Position numbers and translations under genes: made by a program
In this document: positions 17,530 through 25,804 of the stretch, piece after piece
Layout of the letters: each line of letters starts with the position of its first letter
Numbering within the stretch: the first letter of the stretch is position 1
The notes under the pieces: generated by a model
The model's database searches: none
Told to the model about the DNA's origin: nothing
Seen by the model: only the letters and a program-made list of their open reading frames with translations
Assembly: GCA_030949565.1 (NCBI GenBank)
Contig: JAUZSK010000014.1
Span: 1 to 64,000, forward strand
Direction of reading: 5' to 3'
DNA: 64,000 bases
DNA from: Enterobacterales bacterium
Lineage (GTDB): Bacteria; Pseudomonadota; Gammaproteobacteria; Enterobacterales; Kangiellaceae

Positions 17530-18435
17530 TCACAGTGTATAGCGGATGGCTTTTTTAGCGAGCTTGCTTTGGCTTGTACAGTTTTTAATATCTTGAATAG
17601 AAAAGACTTGAATCAAATCTAGATTATTTTCAAAATTCTTAAAGACTAGGGTAATGTGTTCATTTTTTTTCAAAGAGCGCATTGTTCTACCATAGTCACA
17701 CAGCGTAGTTAAAATTAAATCTGATTTATGTTGGTTGCTTTTTTTGATTGCGGTTTGTTTTTTTTGAGTATATTGGTCGATTTTTTTCTTATAAGTTTCC
17801 ATTTTATTTGCTAAAGCCGCCATCTTTTTTTCAAGCGCTTGTTTGTTTTTTCTGACCTTTTTTGAGTCATCTTTTTCTCTTCTAGCTTGCCGTTCTAGCT
17901 CTCTAACGCTTCTTTGAAGCTCTCTAATTTCTTCACGTTTTTGCCTTTGTGCATCACGCAAAGCTTGCATCGCTTCTTGTTCTAACTCGTAGGCGCCAGC
18001 ATTCTTTTCCCAGTCTCCATCTGGCATAGGCACTTTAGGAAAAGAGGGAAGACTAGGCGCAGTTACAACCACTGGCTCATTATTAAAAATATCCGCTGTG
18101 ACCGATTCAACTAGAGCGCTGACTTCATCTCCAAAGGCTCCCCAGTCAGCAGAAGCAACAAAATAGGAGGGTTTAAAACTAAAACTAAACACCATTCCCT
18201 GATTAGCTAGATAGGTAGACTCGACACCTCGTCGAGCGGAAATAAACGAACGATGGCGACGTGATTTTTTTGCCTCGCTCAGTGATGTTTCAAAAATACC
18301 TGTCATTATGGTTAGTTCTTTCTTCGTTCTGCTGTAGTCCACGGCCGATAAATGAAAGGATAGCAACGAAGAACAAGCAATTACTACTAAGATGGCTATT
18401 TTTCGTGAGTTTGATTTGTTACCTAATTGATTCAT
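17530..18435 (-). CDS. Exported coiled-coil protein, third gene of the ECF sigma operon
   Basis: About 301 residues from ATG 18435 (MNQLGNKSNSRK); in-frame starts further up exist but precede the signal. A signal or anchor helix follows (IAILVVIACSSLLSFHLSA). Residues about 150-245 are a long charged coiled coil (QALRDAQRQKREEIRELQRS...KKIDQYTQKKQTAIKK). The C-terminal part has two cysteines (TTLCDYGRTMR, DIKNCTSQ) that could pair. I do not recognise the family. It lies 80 bases after the anti-sigma gene on the same strand, so it may be a periplasmic sensor or effector of that regulon; that is inference. Confidence 0.7.
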   Translation of the reverse strand: MNQLGNKSNSRKIAILVVIACSSLLSFHLSAVDYSRTKKELTIMTGIFETSLSEAKKSRRHRSFISARRGVESTYLANQGMVFSFSFKPSYFVASADWGAFGDEVSALVESVTADIFNNEPVVVTAPSLPSFPKVPMPDGDWEKNAGAYELEQEAMQALRDAQRQKREEIRELQRSVRELERQARREKDDSKKVRKNKQALEKKMAALANKMETYKKKIDQYTQKKQTAIKKSNQHKSDLILTTLCDYGRTMRSLKKNEHITLVFKNFENNLDLIQVFSIQDIKNCTSQSKLAKKAIRYTL

Positions 18436-18515
18436 GATGGTTACTCGCATTGTTTTGAAAGTTAAAAAGCATTTTGTCTTATAGCTATAGTCGGTCGTTG
18501 CAATCAAAAAGTTTT

Positions 18516-19190
18516 CTAGTGCTCTAGTTTTGATTGAGAAACATGATCGATGAGTTGGTTGATTGCTTGATTATTTTCGATTTGGTTATCAGCGATAAAG
18601 GATAATTGCCTATCCACTAGCTGCTGATCTTGGTAGCGTTGAGACTGCCAACCGGTCATCACAAAACGAATATCTTGCTGTCTTTCGATACGGTTTTTTT
18701 CCAACCATTCCGCTAACCTTAATCGCGCGATGCTATCTTGTTGCTTGATGGCTAGTTGCATTTTTTGGTCAAATAAATAATTTTGTTTTTGCTGATATTC
18801 TGCTAGCTGTTTTTGTACCATTTTCTCAACAATTTGTTGAGATTGATTGTCTCCAAAAGCGATGTTCTGCCCATTTGCGCTGTAATTGATATTAAGCTGA
18901 AATAGAACCATTAATATGGCTAGGCTTGAAGTGGCTAAGGCACTCCAGCTTAACCAATGACTAGCCGCTTGGTGAGACCGAGCAACATATTCCGTGCGAT
19001 GCCAAGGCACAACCTTTTGTATTTGCCAATCATTTGCCGCTTGCAATAGTTTCTGGCTTTGTTCGACTATGTTTTGGCATTTAGAACAAGTTTTACAGCT
19101 ATGCTGGAATCGCTTGTTAAGCTGAGGCTTCAGCGCTTGCTCTAAATAGTCATCGATATGCTCTATCACAAATTGATGATCACATGACAT
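18516..19190 (-). CDS. Membrane anti-sigma factor with zinc-finger-like N-terminus
   Basis: A 224-residue protein. The N-terminal HSCKTCSKC region (about 30-38), with upstream His, resembles the ZAS anti-sigma fold. A single membrane helix (WSALATSSLAILMVLFQL, about 82-99) is followed by a Gln-rich periplasmic helical region that ends the protein. Its start overlaps the sigma-factor stop by 11 bases, the usual sigma/anti-sigma coupling. It should hold the ECF sigma factor at the membrane. The periplasmic part is long and coiled-coil-like, so signal input is probably protein contact. Confidence 0.75.
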   Translation of the reverse strand: MSCDHQFVIEHIDDYLEQALKPQLNKRFQHSCKTCSKCQNIVEQSQKLLQAANDWQIQKVVPWHRTEYVARSHQAASHWLSWSALATSSLAILMVLFQLNINYSANGQNIAFGDNQSQQIVEKMVQKQLAEYQQKQNYLFDQKMQLAIKQQDSIARLRLAEWLEKNRIERQQDIRFVMTGWQSQRYQDQQLVDRQLSFIADNQIENNQAINQLIDHVSQSKLEH

Positions 19191-19773
19191 TTTTTATCTC
19201 CGAATCATTTTTTAAACTGGTTAATGCAGCATAAAAACGTGTTTTTATGGTACTAACAGAAGTGTTGGTTTGCTGGCTAATTTGTTCAAACGTGAAATGT
19301 TGAAAAAACTTTAATTCAATAACCAGTTGTTGCTCCTGTGACAGACAACTCAACATGGCCAGAATGTTTTGGTTTTTGCTGTGTCTTTCATGGTAGCTCG
19401 CGGGATCTTGGTGTGCCGGAACAAAACCTTGATTTGCTTGCGAGTTGTTACTGTTAAAACACTCGTCGCTAACTTCACTTGCATTGTGCAACGGGTTTCT
19501 ACCCCGACGTCGTAAAAAGTCGGTTGTTTTATTAGCCGCAATGCGCATCATCCAGCCTTTAAATTGCCCACTGCCACGGTAACTAGGAAGGTTGCGATAG
19601 ACAGCCAAAAAGACTTCCTGCATTAAGTCCATCGCATCTGAGTGTTGAAATGTCATACGCAAACAATAGTTGAAAATCAGATTTTCATAACGCTTGACCA
19701 ATTTAACCCAGCTTCTTTGTGAGCCTGCTAATGCTTTGTTTATAAGCTTTTCATCCTTATTAATGTTTAGCAT
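19180..19773 (-). CDS. ECF-family RNA polymerase sigma factor (RpoE-like)
   Basis: A 197-residue ECF sigma. Region 2 is clear (LVKRYENLIFNYCLRMT, DAMDLMQEVFLAVYRNLPSY, FKGWMMRIAANKTTDFLRRR) and so is region 4 (LSQEQQLVIELKFFQHFTFEQISQQTNTSVSTIKTRFYAAL, given here in two parts of the helix-turn-helix). The inter-region linker is longer than in E. coli RpoE. First gene of a three-gene operon with its anti-sigma and a coiled-coil protein. Upstream on the same strand AAACTT followed 17 bases later by ACTTAA might be an autoregulated ECF promoter; weak evidence. Confidence 0.9.
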   Translation of the reverse strand: MLNINKDEKLINKALAGSQRSWVKLVKRYENLIFNYCLRMTFQHSDAMDLMQEVFLAVYRNLPSYRGSGQFKGWMMRIAANKTTDFLRRRGRNPLHNASEVSDECFNSNNSQANQGFVPAHQDPASYHERHSKNQNILAMLSCLSQEQQLVIELKFFQHFTFEQISQQTNTSVSTIKTRFYAALTSLKNDSEIKNVM

Positions 19774-19957
19774 CTATGGTCTCTTTTAATTGTTGTGTGT
19801 TAAACACTGATTAAGTCGCTAAGGATAAGAAAAAAGTTTGCTTGATGGGGTGTTTTACGGTTTTGTGGTTTAAAAAAAGCAATTTTTAATACTAATTTCA
19901 AAGATCAATAATTATCTCGAACTTCGATAATATCGGCTTTCTGCCTCCTTGTTAAAT

Positions 19958-19978
19958 ACCGTCCATCCATGGACATAA
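19958..19978. repeat. 21-bp dispersed repeat, copy 1
   Basis: Contains the core GTCCATGGATGGAC (complement strand here). An exact 21-base match in the opposite orientation is at 47996-48016. Both copies sit a few bases outside a gene end, here beyond the stop of the MFS gene at 19987. Confidence 0.7.
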
Positions 19979-19986
19979 CCTAGAAC

Positions 19987-21159
19987 CTAGATTGTTGCTC
20001 TCTCTCTAATCCGAGCAATCTCTAGCTCAATATCCACTCTTTGTGCTAAACACAAGGATAAAAATGCAAAACCTGCACCCAAATAAAATACAAGCGCCGG
20101 ATTAGTTAGCCACAAAATGCCAAATAAAACCGGTATGACCACTGCTGCGATATGGTTAATAGTAAAGCTGACACCGGACGAAGATGCGATATCCTTTGGA
20201 TCCGCGATTTTTTGGAAAAAGGTTTTTAGCGCAATTGCTAGGGCGAAAAATAAATGATCAACCACGTAAAGTGCGGCAGCGAACATAGCATCGTCCACCA
20301 AGGCATAACCAATAAAAACCAGAATAAGGCCACTATATTCGATAGTGAGAGCTTTCCTTTCTCCGATTCGTCCAATCCAGCGCCCAATCTTTGGTGCTAT
20401 ATAAAGGTTGGCTAGGTGGTTTATCATAAACAGACTGGCAATATTGGCAGCAGAATAACCAAACTTCTCAACCATCATAAAGCCAGCGAAAACCATAAAT
20501 ATCTGGCGTCTTGCACCGCTAAAAAAAGTCAGTAAATAGTAAAGCCAATAAATTTTTCTAAAGATTAACTTTTTGTGCTGTTCCACTGGGTTTTCAAAAC
20601 GGGGAAAATTGAGCCAAAGCCATATAACGGCTAATAATCCTAGTCCGCCGAAAATCATATAGGCTTGCCAATATTCAATGCTAAACAAGCTAAATAATAG
20701 CCAAACGACGGCATAGGTAAATAGTGACGCAATGGCTTTAACTGAAATAAGTTGTCCAAGCACCGCTGGCGCTTCATCTCGTTTTAACCATTGTAAACTT
20801 AATGAGTTATTAATGGTTTCAAAATAGTGGAAACCAATGGACATTATCACGGTGGTGACATATAAGCCTATTTCAAAGGGAAATAGACCGGTTAATGCTA
20901 CACCGATAGAAAGTAGTGCCAAAGCTAACAAAGCAAAAGTCTGTTCGCGTAAAATTAACAGTACGAACACCGCACTAAAGGCTAAAAAACCAGGGATCTC
21001 GCGGAAACTTTGCAATAAACCTATTTCAACCCCAGTAAATGCGGCTTTTTCTATGACAAAGTTATTTAATAGGGCTGTCCAAGCAGAAAATACGAGGGTG
21101 ACTAGCGCAACACTCACAATTAGAAATACTTTCTTGGTTTTTAGATCTTGTGGCAGCAT
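19987..21159 (-). CDS. MFS transporter
   Basis: A 390-residue protein with 11-12 hydrophobic helices in two halves. The loop after TM2 is atypical and lacks the classical GxxxDRxGRR motif, while the second half has PKIGRWIGRIGERKALTIEY, the equivalent cytoplasmic loop. Substrate unknown. It is encoded alone, divergent from the SPFH gene. The start (MLPQDLKTKKVFLIV) gives a short cytoplasmic N-terminus, as expected. Confidence 0.8.
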   Translation of the reverse strand: MLPQDLKTKKVFLIVSVALVTLVFSAWTALLNNFVIEKAAFTGVEIGLLQSFREIPGFLAFSAVFVLLILREQTFALLALALLSIGVALTGLFPFEIGLYVTTVIMSIGFHYFETINNSLSLQWLKRDEAPAVLGQLISVKAIASLFTYAVVWLLFSLFSIEYWQAYMIFGGLGLLAVIWLWLNFPRFENPVEQHKKLIFRKIYWLYYLLTFFSGARRQIFMVFAGFMMVEKFGYSAANIASLFMINHLANLYIAPKIGRWIGRIGERKALTIEYSGLILVFIGYALVDDAMFAAALYVVDHLFFALAIALKTFFQKIADPKDIASSSGVSFTINHIAAVVIPVLFGILWLTNPALVFYLGAGFAFLSLCLAQRVDIELEIARIRERATI

Positions 21160-21322
21160 GGTTGGTGGTTATAGAGAAGAGGGCAAAGCAGAATAGCGAG
21201 ACTGGTGTTTTATGTCCAGTATTTGTCAGTTCATTTAGTTATAGCGGATCTTAATTTTTGTCTTCAAGAAAGAGTCATAGCGAGATTCCAATCAAATAAC
21301 TCAAACTATAAACACTAGTCAT

Positions 21323-21345
21323 AATGATATCTATATGATATCATT
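21323..21345. promoter_or_regulatory. Perfect palindrome, candidate Arc-family operator
   Basis: AATGATATC-TATAT-GATATCATT is a perfect 9-bp inverted repeat with a five-base spacer. It lies 45 bases before the SPFH start and just upstream of its RBS. The operon's second gene encodes a ribbon-helix-helix protein of the Arc type, a class that binds short palindromic operators, so autoregulation is the simplest reading. No second copy was noticed in the window. Confidence 0.6.
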
Positions 21346-21389
21346 AAAGCATCTAAGTAGGTTTGTTTTATTATTATCAGGAGCTAAAT

Positions 21390-22268
21390 ATGAGCCAAGA
21401 CAAGAAGAATTATCAAGAAAAGGTTATCAATTCCCCCAACGGCATCCTAGTGTTGTTACTCCTATTTATTCTGCAAATTAGCACGGTGATTGTTACTTTC
21501 CAACTGGCTAGAGGGGGTTCTCTTATGGCTTTGTTTGGTATTTTGGGCATTATTTTTGTGTTTATCTGCTGGTTTGGGTTTTTTATGGTTAACCCCAATC
21601 AAGGTCGTGTTTTACAATTATTTGGAAAGTATGTCGGAACAGTTAAAAATACGGGTTTGCGCTGGGCTAATCCCTTCTATTCGAAATCACGAGTCTCTCT
21701 AAAAGTTAGAAATTTTGAAAGTGGCCGGTTAAAAGTCAATGATATGAATGGGAATCCAATTGAAATAGCTGCAGTCATTGTGTGGGAGGTGGTCGATACC
21801 GCAGAGGCAATTTTTCAGGTTGATGATTATGAAGATTTTGTCAATATTCAAAGTGAGGCGGCTCTACGAAATCTAGCCACAAGTTATCCCTACGATAATC
21901 ATGAAGCCGAAATATCTTTGCGTAGCCACCCTACAGAAATTTCCAAAGCACTAAGAGCCGAGGTTCAAGATCGGCTAGAGAAAGCCGGTGTTCATGTCAT
22001 TGAATCGCGAATTAGTCACCTCGCTTATGCTCCAGAAATTGCTAGCGCCATGTTAAAAAGGCAGCAGGCTATGGCGATTATTGCCGCCAGAAAAACCATT
22101 GTTGAAGGTGCGGTCGGTATGGTCGGTATGGCATTAGACAAGCTGTCGGAGCAGAAAATCGTTGAATTAGATGACGAGCGTAAGGCGGCGATGGTGAGTA
22201 ACTTGCTGGTGGTCTTATGTAGCGATGAATCAGCATCGCCTGTGGTTAATGCAGGAAGTTTATACTAA
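21390..22268 (+). CDS. SPFH/band-7 membrane protein
   Basis: A 292-residue protein starting at ATG 21390 after AGGAG at 21379-21383. Two hydrophobic N-terminal helices (about 24-42 and 48-66) precede the SPFH domain ([53 protein letters not shown]...) and a helical region ([20 protein letters not shown]). Stomatin/prohibitin relatives form membrane microdomain cages that regulate proteases or channels. Next gene on the same strand encodes an Arc-like repressor; no NfeD protease partner is present. This SPFH-plus-RHH pairing is the notable context. Confidence 0.85.
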   Translation: MSQDKKNYQEKVINSPNGILVLLLLFILQISTVIVTFQLARGGSLMALFGILGIIFVFICWFGFFMVNPNQGRVLQLFGKYVGTVKNTGLRWANPFYSKSRVSLKVRNFESGRLKVNDMNGNPIEIAAVIVWEVVDTAEAIFQVDDYEDFVNIQSEAALRNLATSYPYDNHEAEISLRSHPTEISKALRAEVQDRLEKAGVHVIESRISHLAYAPEIASAMLKRQQAMAIIAARKTIVEGAVGMVGMALDKLSEQKIVELDDERKAAMVSNLLVVLCSDESASPVVNAGSLY

Positions 22269-22488
22269 CTACTAAAGAGTAATTAGTTTAGGCTTGTTTT
22301 TGATTGAGATATTGTTTAAAAAATGCCGAGTTTATTCTCGTCTAGACCCAAGATTAAGCTTTAAGTAATCGAATCTTTACTATAACATTTGCTAATGCTG
22401 GTGTTGTGTAACCTTAAATGTATTTGTAGTCTTTTGGCTAATTGACGGTTAAAGAGGGCATCGCTGGCGCAGCCCATTGGAGTTAATT

Positions 22489-22704
22489 GTGACAAAAAAA
22501 GCATACCCTCTAAGGATTAATGAAAAAATACTCAACGCCATTCAGCGGTGGGCAGCAGATGAATTGCGCAGTGTTAATTCACAAATAGAATACCTACTTC
22601 GCGACGCCTTACGCAAAGATGGTAGGACTGAAAAGCTAGAGGTTGATCCGGTATTAATAGAAGATGATGACAAAGAAACTCGCCAACCACCTAGAGTTGA
22701 CTAA
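22489..22704 (+). CDS. Arc-family ribbon-helix-helix DNA-binding protein
   Basis: A 71-residue protein. GTG 22489 is chosen because GGAG at 22479-22482 is six bases upstream; a TTG four codons earlier overlaps that RBS. The RHH fold is clear: beta strand [11 protein letters not shown], helix [14 protein letters not shown], turn SVNSQ, helix [12 protein letters not shown]. This is the pattern of Arc/Mnt repressors (xxxRIxxELxxxIxxxAxxxxRSxNsEI). The tail is acidic and unstructured. It lies 220 bases after the SPFH gene and probably controls the pair. Confidence 0.8.
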   Translation: MTKKAYPLRINEKILNAIQRWAADELRSVNSQIEYLLRDALRKDGRTEKLEVDPVLIEDDDKETRQPPRVD

Positions 22705-22968
22705 GGTCGTTGATATCAAATAGTCCTATTTAAGTGACTGCCTGTAGGCTACTGAAAAAAACGAGCTAGTGTAAATGTGTGGAGCGTCACTGTTTGTTTG
22801 TTGCAGAAAGCGATACAATTCATCTTCAAATACATCTGAAAATTAAGTGGTGCCTGTCGCAGTATTGAAAAGATACTTCATTGGAACTATAAAAATTGCC
22901 GGTTTCAAATATTTTGAGCATCAGGTAAAATAATATTAATTATAATAATCATAAATTAGGGAAATAAA

Positions 22969-24318
22969 ATGGTAGATCCGATCAGCTATGTTTTTAGCAA
23001 TAATGCCGTTGGCTTTGGTATTCTCACATTGATATTGGGGTTTGTTTTTTATACTAGCCATAGTGAACATCCCTATTTTAAAACTTTTTATAAGTTTGTT
23101 CCAACCATCTTGGTTTGCTACTTTTTACCTTCCTTGTTGCACTCCTTTTATATTGTACCTTTTGACTATGATTGCAGTGAAGTGCTTTCGGGGCAGCTAG
23201 ATGCCGGAAGCAAGGTATTGCAACAATGTCAGCAACTGGCTAATCCGCAAGATGCAAAAATACCAGCCATAGGGGCCAATATTTATTATGTTGCGTCGCG
23301 CTTTTTATTGCCTGCCAGTTTAGTTTTATTAACTTTAAGTATCGATTTTAAAAAAATACGAGCGCTAGGTTGGAAAGCCATTGTCATGTTTTTAACCGGT
23401 ACTTTTGGTATTGTGATCGGTGGGCCTATCGCACTGATGATTATGTCGGTAATTAATCCCGATGTCGTATCTGGCGATGTGTGGCGAGGTATGACAACCA
23501 TCGCCGGTAGCTGGATTGGTGGCGGCGCTAATCAAGCCGCAATGAAAGAAATTTATGAAGTATCGGGTGAGCTCTTTTCAAGTATGATAGCGGTGGACGT
23601 CATTATCGCTAATATTTGGATGGCAGTATTGCTCTATATGGCAGCCAACGCGAAAGCGATAGATGCCAAAACAGGTGCCGATACCAGTGCGATTGAAGAT
23701 CTTAAACTTTCGGTAGAAAAATTCAATCGAGAAAATGCGCGCAACCCGGAAGTGAAGGATTTAATTTTAATCATTGCCATCGCTTTTGGTGCAACGGCAT
23801 TTGGGCATATTGTCGCCGATACGCTTGCACCTTATATTGCGACTCATTGGCCGGCAGCCAAAGATTATTCTTTAACCAGCAAATTTTTCTGGTTAATTGT
23901 TACAGTCACCACTTTAGGCTTGATTTTTTCGAATACTCGATTACGCAATTTTGAAGCAGTGGGTGCATCCAAAGTAGGGACTGTATTTATCTATTTATTA
24001 GTTGCCTCCATCGGATTACATATGGATATTACCGCCATCGCTAAAAGTCCTTGGCTCTTTGTTGTGGGCGCAATATGGATGACGGTTCATGCGGGGTTAA
24101 TGTTACTGGTGGCAAAATGGATAAAAGCGCCGCTGTTTTACATGGCTGTCGCTAGTCAAGCGAATGTTGGAGGTGCGGCTTCAGCCCCGGTGGTTGCTTC
24201 GGCATTTCATCCTTCGTTAGCACCGGTTGGCGTTTTATTGGCGGTGTTAGGTTACGCTCTTGGTACCTATGCTGCTTGGTTTTGTGGTCAGATCTTACAA
24301 ACGGTCGCTGGTTTTTAG
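22969..24318 (+). CDS. DUF819 family membrane protein
   Basis: A 449-residue integral membrane protein with about 11 hydrophobic segments and a central charged loop (about 225-265). Family motifs are visible: IAGSWIGGGANQAAMKE (about 178-194) in the first half and ASQANVGGAASAPVVASAFH (about 400-419) in the second, an inverted-repeat arrangement seen in DUF819/YjcL transporters. Function is not established for the family; a sodium- or proton-coupled carrier is likely. RBS AGGGA lies before ATG. Alone; no catabolic neighbours. Confidence 0.85.
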   Translation: MVDPISYVFSNNAVGFGILTLILGFVFYTSHSEHPYFKTFYKFVPTILVCYFLPSLLHSFYIVPFDYDCSEVLSGQLDAGSKVLQQCQQLANPQDAKIPAIGANIYYVASRFLLPASLVLLTLSIDFKKIRALGWKAIVMFLTGTFGIVIGGPIALMIMSVINPDVVSGDVWRGMTTIAGSWIGGGANQAAMKEIYEVSGELFSSMIAVDVIIANIWMAVLLYMAANAKAIDAKTGADTSAIEDLKLSVEKFNRENARNPEVKDLILIIAIAFGATAFGHIVADTLAPYIATHWPAAKDYSLTSKFFWLIVTVTTLGLIFSNTRLRNFEAVGASKVGTVFIYLLVASIGLHMDITAIAKSPWLFVVGAIWMTVHAGLMLLVAKWIKAPLFYMAVASQANVGGAASAPVVASAFHPSLAPVGVLLAVLGYALGTYAAWFCGQILQTVAGF

Positions 24319-24571
24319 CTGATTGGGCGGTTTTAGCTCAATTGGGGGCAAAATGAGTGTGATATCATCATTGATCCTTTAAAAAGCGATTTTCATTCGG
24401 TGAAATTGCCGCTATTATAGGCTGTTGATTGAAACAGTGGTCTCATTGATTGATGCTAGTGAAATAAATCACCGATTAGAGGTACTTTTTGAGATCTGAT
24501 TGAAGACTAGAGCTAGCATTCAATAAAAAATCAGCTAAAATAAATAAAGAATATAGGAAACCATTCAATTC

Positions 24572-25724
24572 ATGCTGAAAATTCAATTTAAAGATCGTCG
24601 TAAGCCTGCCATGTGGTTGGTAGATTCTTCTATACGTATCGGTAGTGACCCCAAGTGTGATCTACAGATTGATGAAGCGTCAGTTGATCCGGTGCACTGT
24701 GAATTACTGGTGGATCAAGATGTAATAACTCTTACCTGCCTGTCAAAAAAACGAAGTGTGTTTGTGAATGAAATACCTGTGGTCAGCTCTCAAACGCTGA
24801 AAGCTTGGGATATTATCCGTGTTGGAGCGTCTGATCTTGAAGTGATTGATCCCTTATCACAGGATAAAAGACCCGCTGCCAACAGTGAATCCAATAAAAC
24901 CATCATTCGGCCGGCTGTTTCTGACTGGATGCTAAAAGCTAATACGGTACCCTTTGTTGGGCAATTTTTTTCCTATCAGTTCAGGTTTTATTATCGGACG
25001 TGATGAAAGTGCTGATATAGTGATCCCACTTAGTTTTATTTCTCGAAGTCATGCTAAATTAATTATTAAACAGGGCGTGTTAACGGTTGAAGATACTAAG
25101 TCCTCGAACGGAACCTTTGTTAACGGTACGCGTGTTAAAACCGAAGAGTTATCCAATGGAGACGATCTCAGACTTGATGAATTTTCATTTACAATCATTG
25201 GTCCAGAAAAAGCTAAAAGCAAGTCGGCTACCGCTATGCGCGGTAAAAAACAATCCACCGAAAAAAACAAACTTAGCCCGAGTCAGACCAACCAGAAATC
25301 AGAGTTAGCCAGTTCTAAGGTTTTTTTACATGACATTGATAACAAATCTACCGGTAAAGTTTACGAAATTATTAGAAAGGAAAACCATTTGAGCAAAATG
25401 CTTGGTCATCACCTTTCAAGAAGTGAGATGAGCGTGTCAGCTCGCCATGTTTATTTGATTGAATCTGATGTTGGTTGGGAAGTGCTTAATAATGGTGCTG
25501 CAGACGGTCTGTTGGTTAATAACAGTATGCTAATAAAAGCGGTGTTACAAGATGGTGATGAGTTAACCGTTGGTGGAACCTTGTTAAAGTTTCAATCTAT
25601 CGGCGATACGCCGCGTAATTATTACCGACCAAATAAAAGTAATAGCGCCTTTTCTAAAGGGGTTGTTTTATTCGCTAGTGTTTTGGTTCTGATCGCCGTC
25701 GGTTTTGGATTAGGCTGGTTCTAA
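24572..25724 (+). CDS. Triple FHA-domain membrane protein, one apparent frameshift
   Basis: Frame break at the T run 24965-24971 (seven T, six expected); removing one gives 383 residues and reads smoothly through FVGQFFPISSGFIIGRDESA. FHA1 is residues about 1-90 (IRIGSDPKCDLQIDEASVDP). FHA2 is about 130-210 with all phosphothreonine-pocket motifs (GRDESADIVIP, SRSHAKL, SSNGTFVNG). FHA3 is about 255-350 and is degenerate. A single C-terminal membrane helix (about 360-380) makes it tail-anchored. FHA domains bind phosphothreonine; the Ser/Thr kinase gene directly opposite is the obvious partner. Neither has other recognised neighbours such as type VI secretion genes. Confidence 0.85.
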
Positions 25725-25804
25725 TTTAGATCCTATTTAATCTAGTTGTGAGCAAATGATGTTAGCTTGAATAAACGAGATTCCTCTAAAGTTGGTTTGC
25801 TTGC

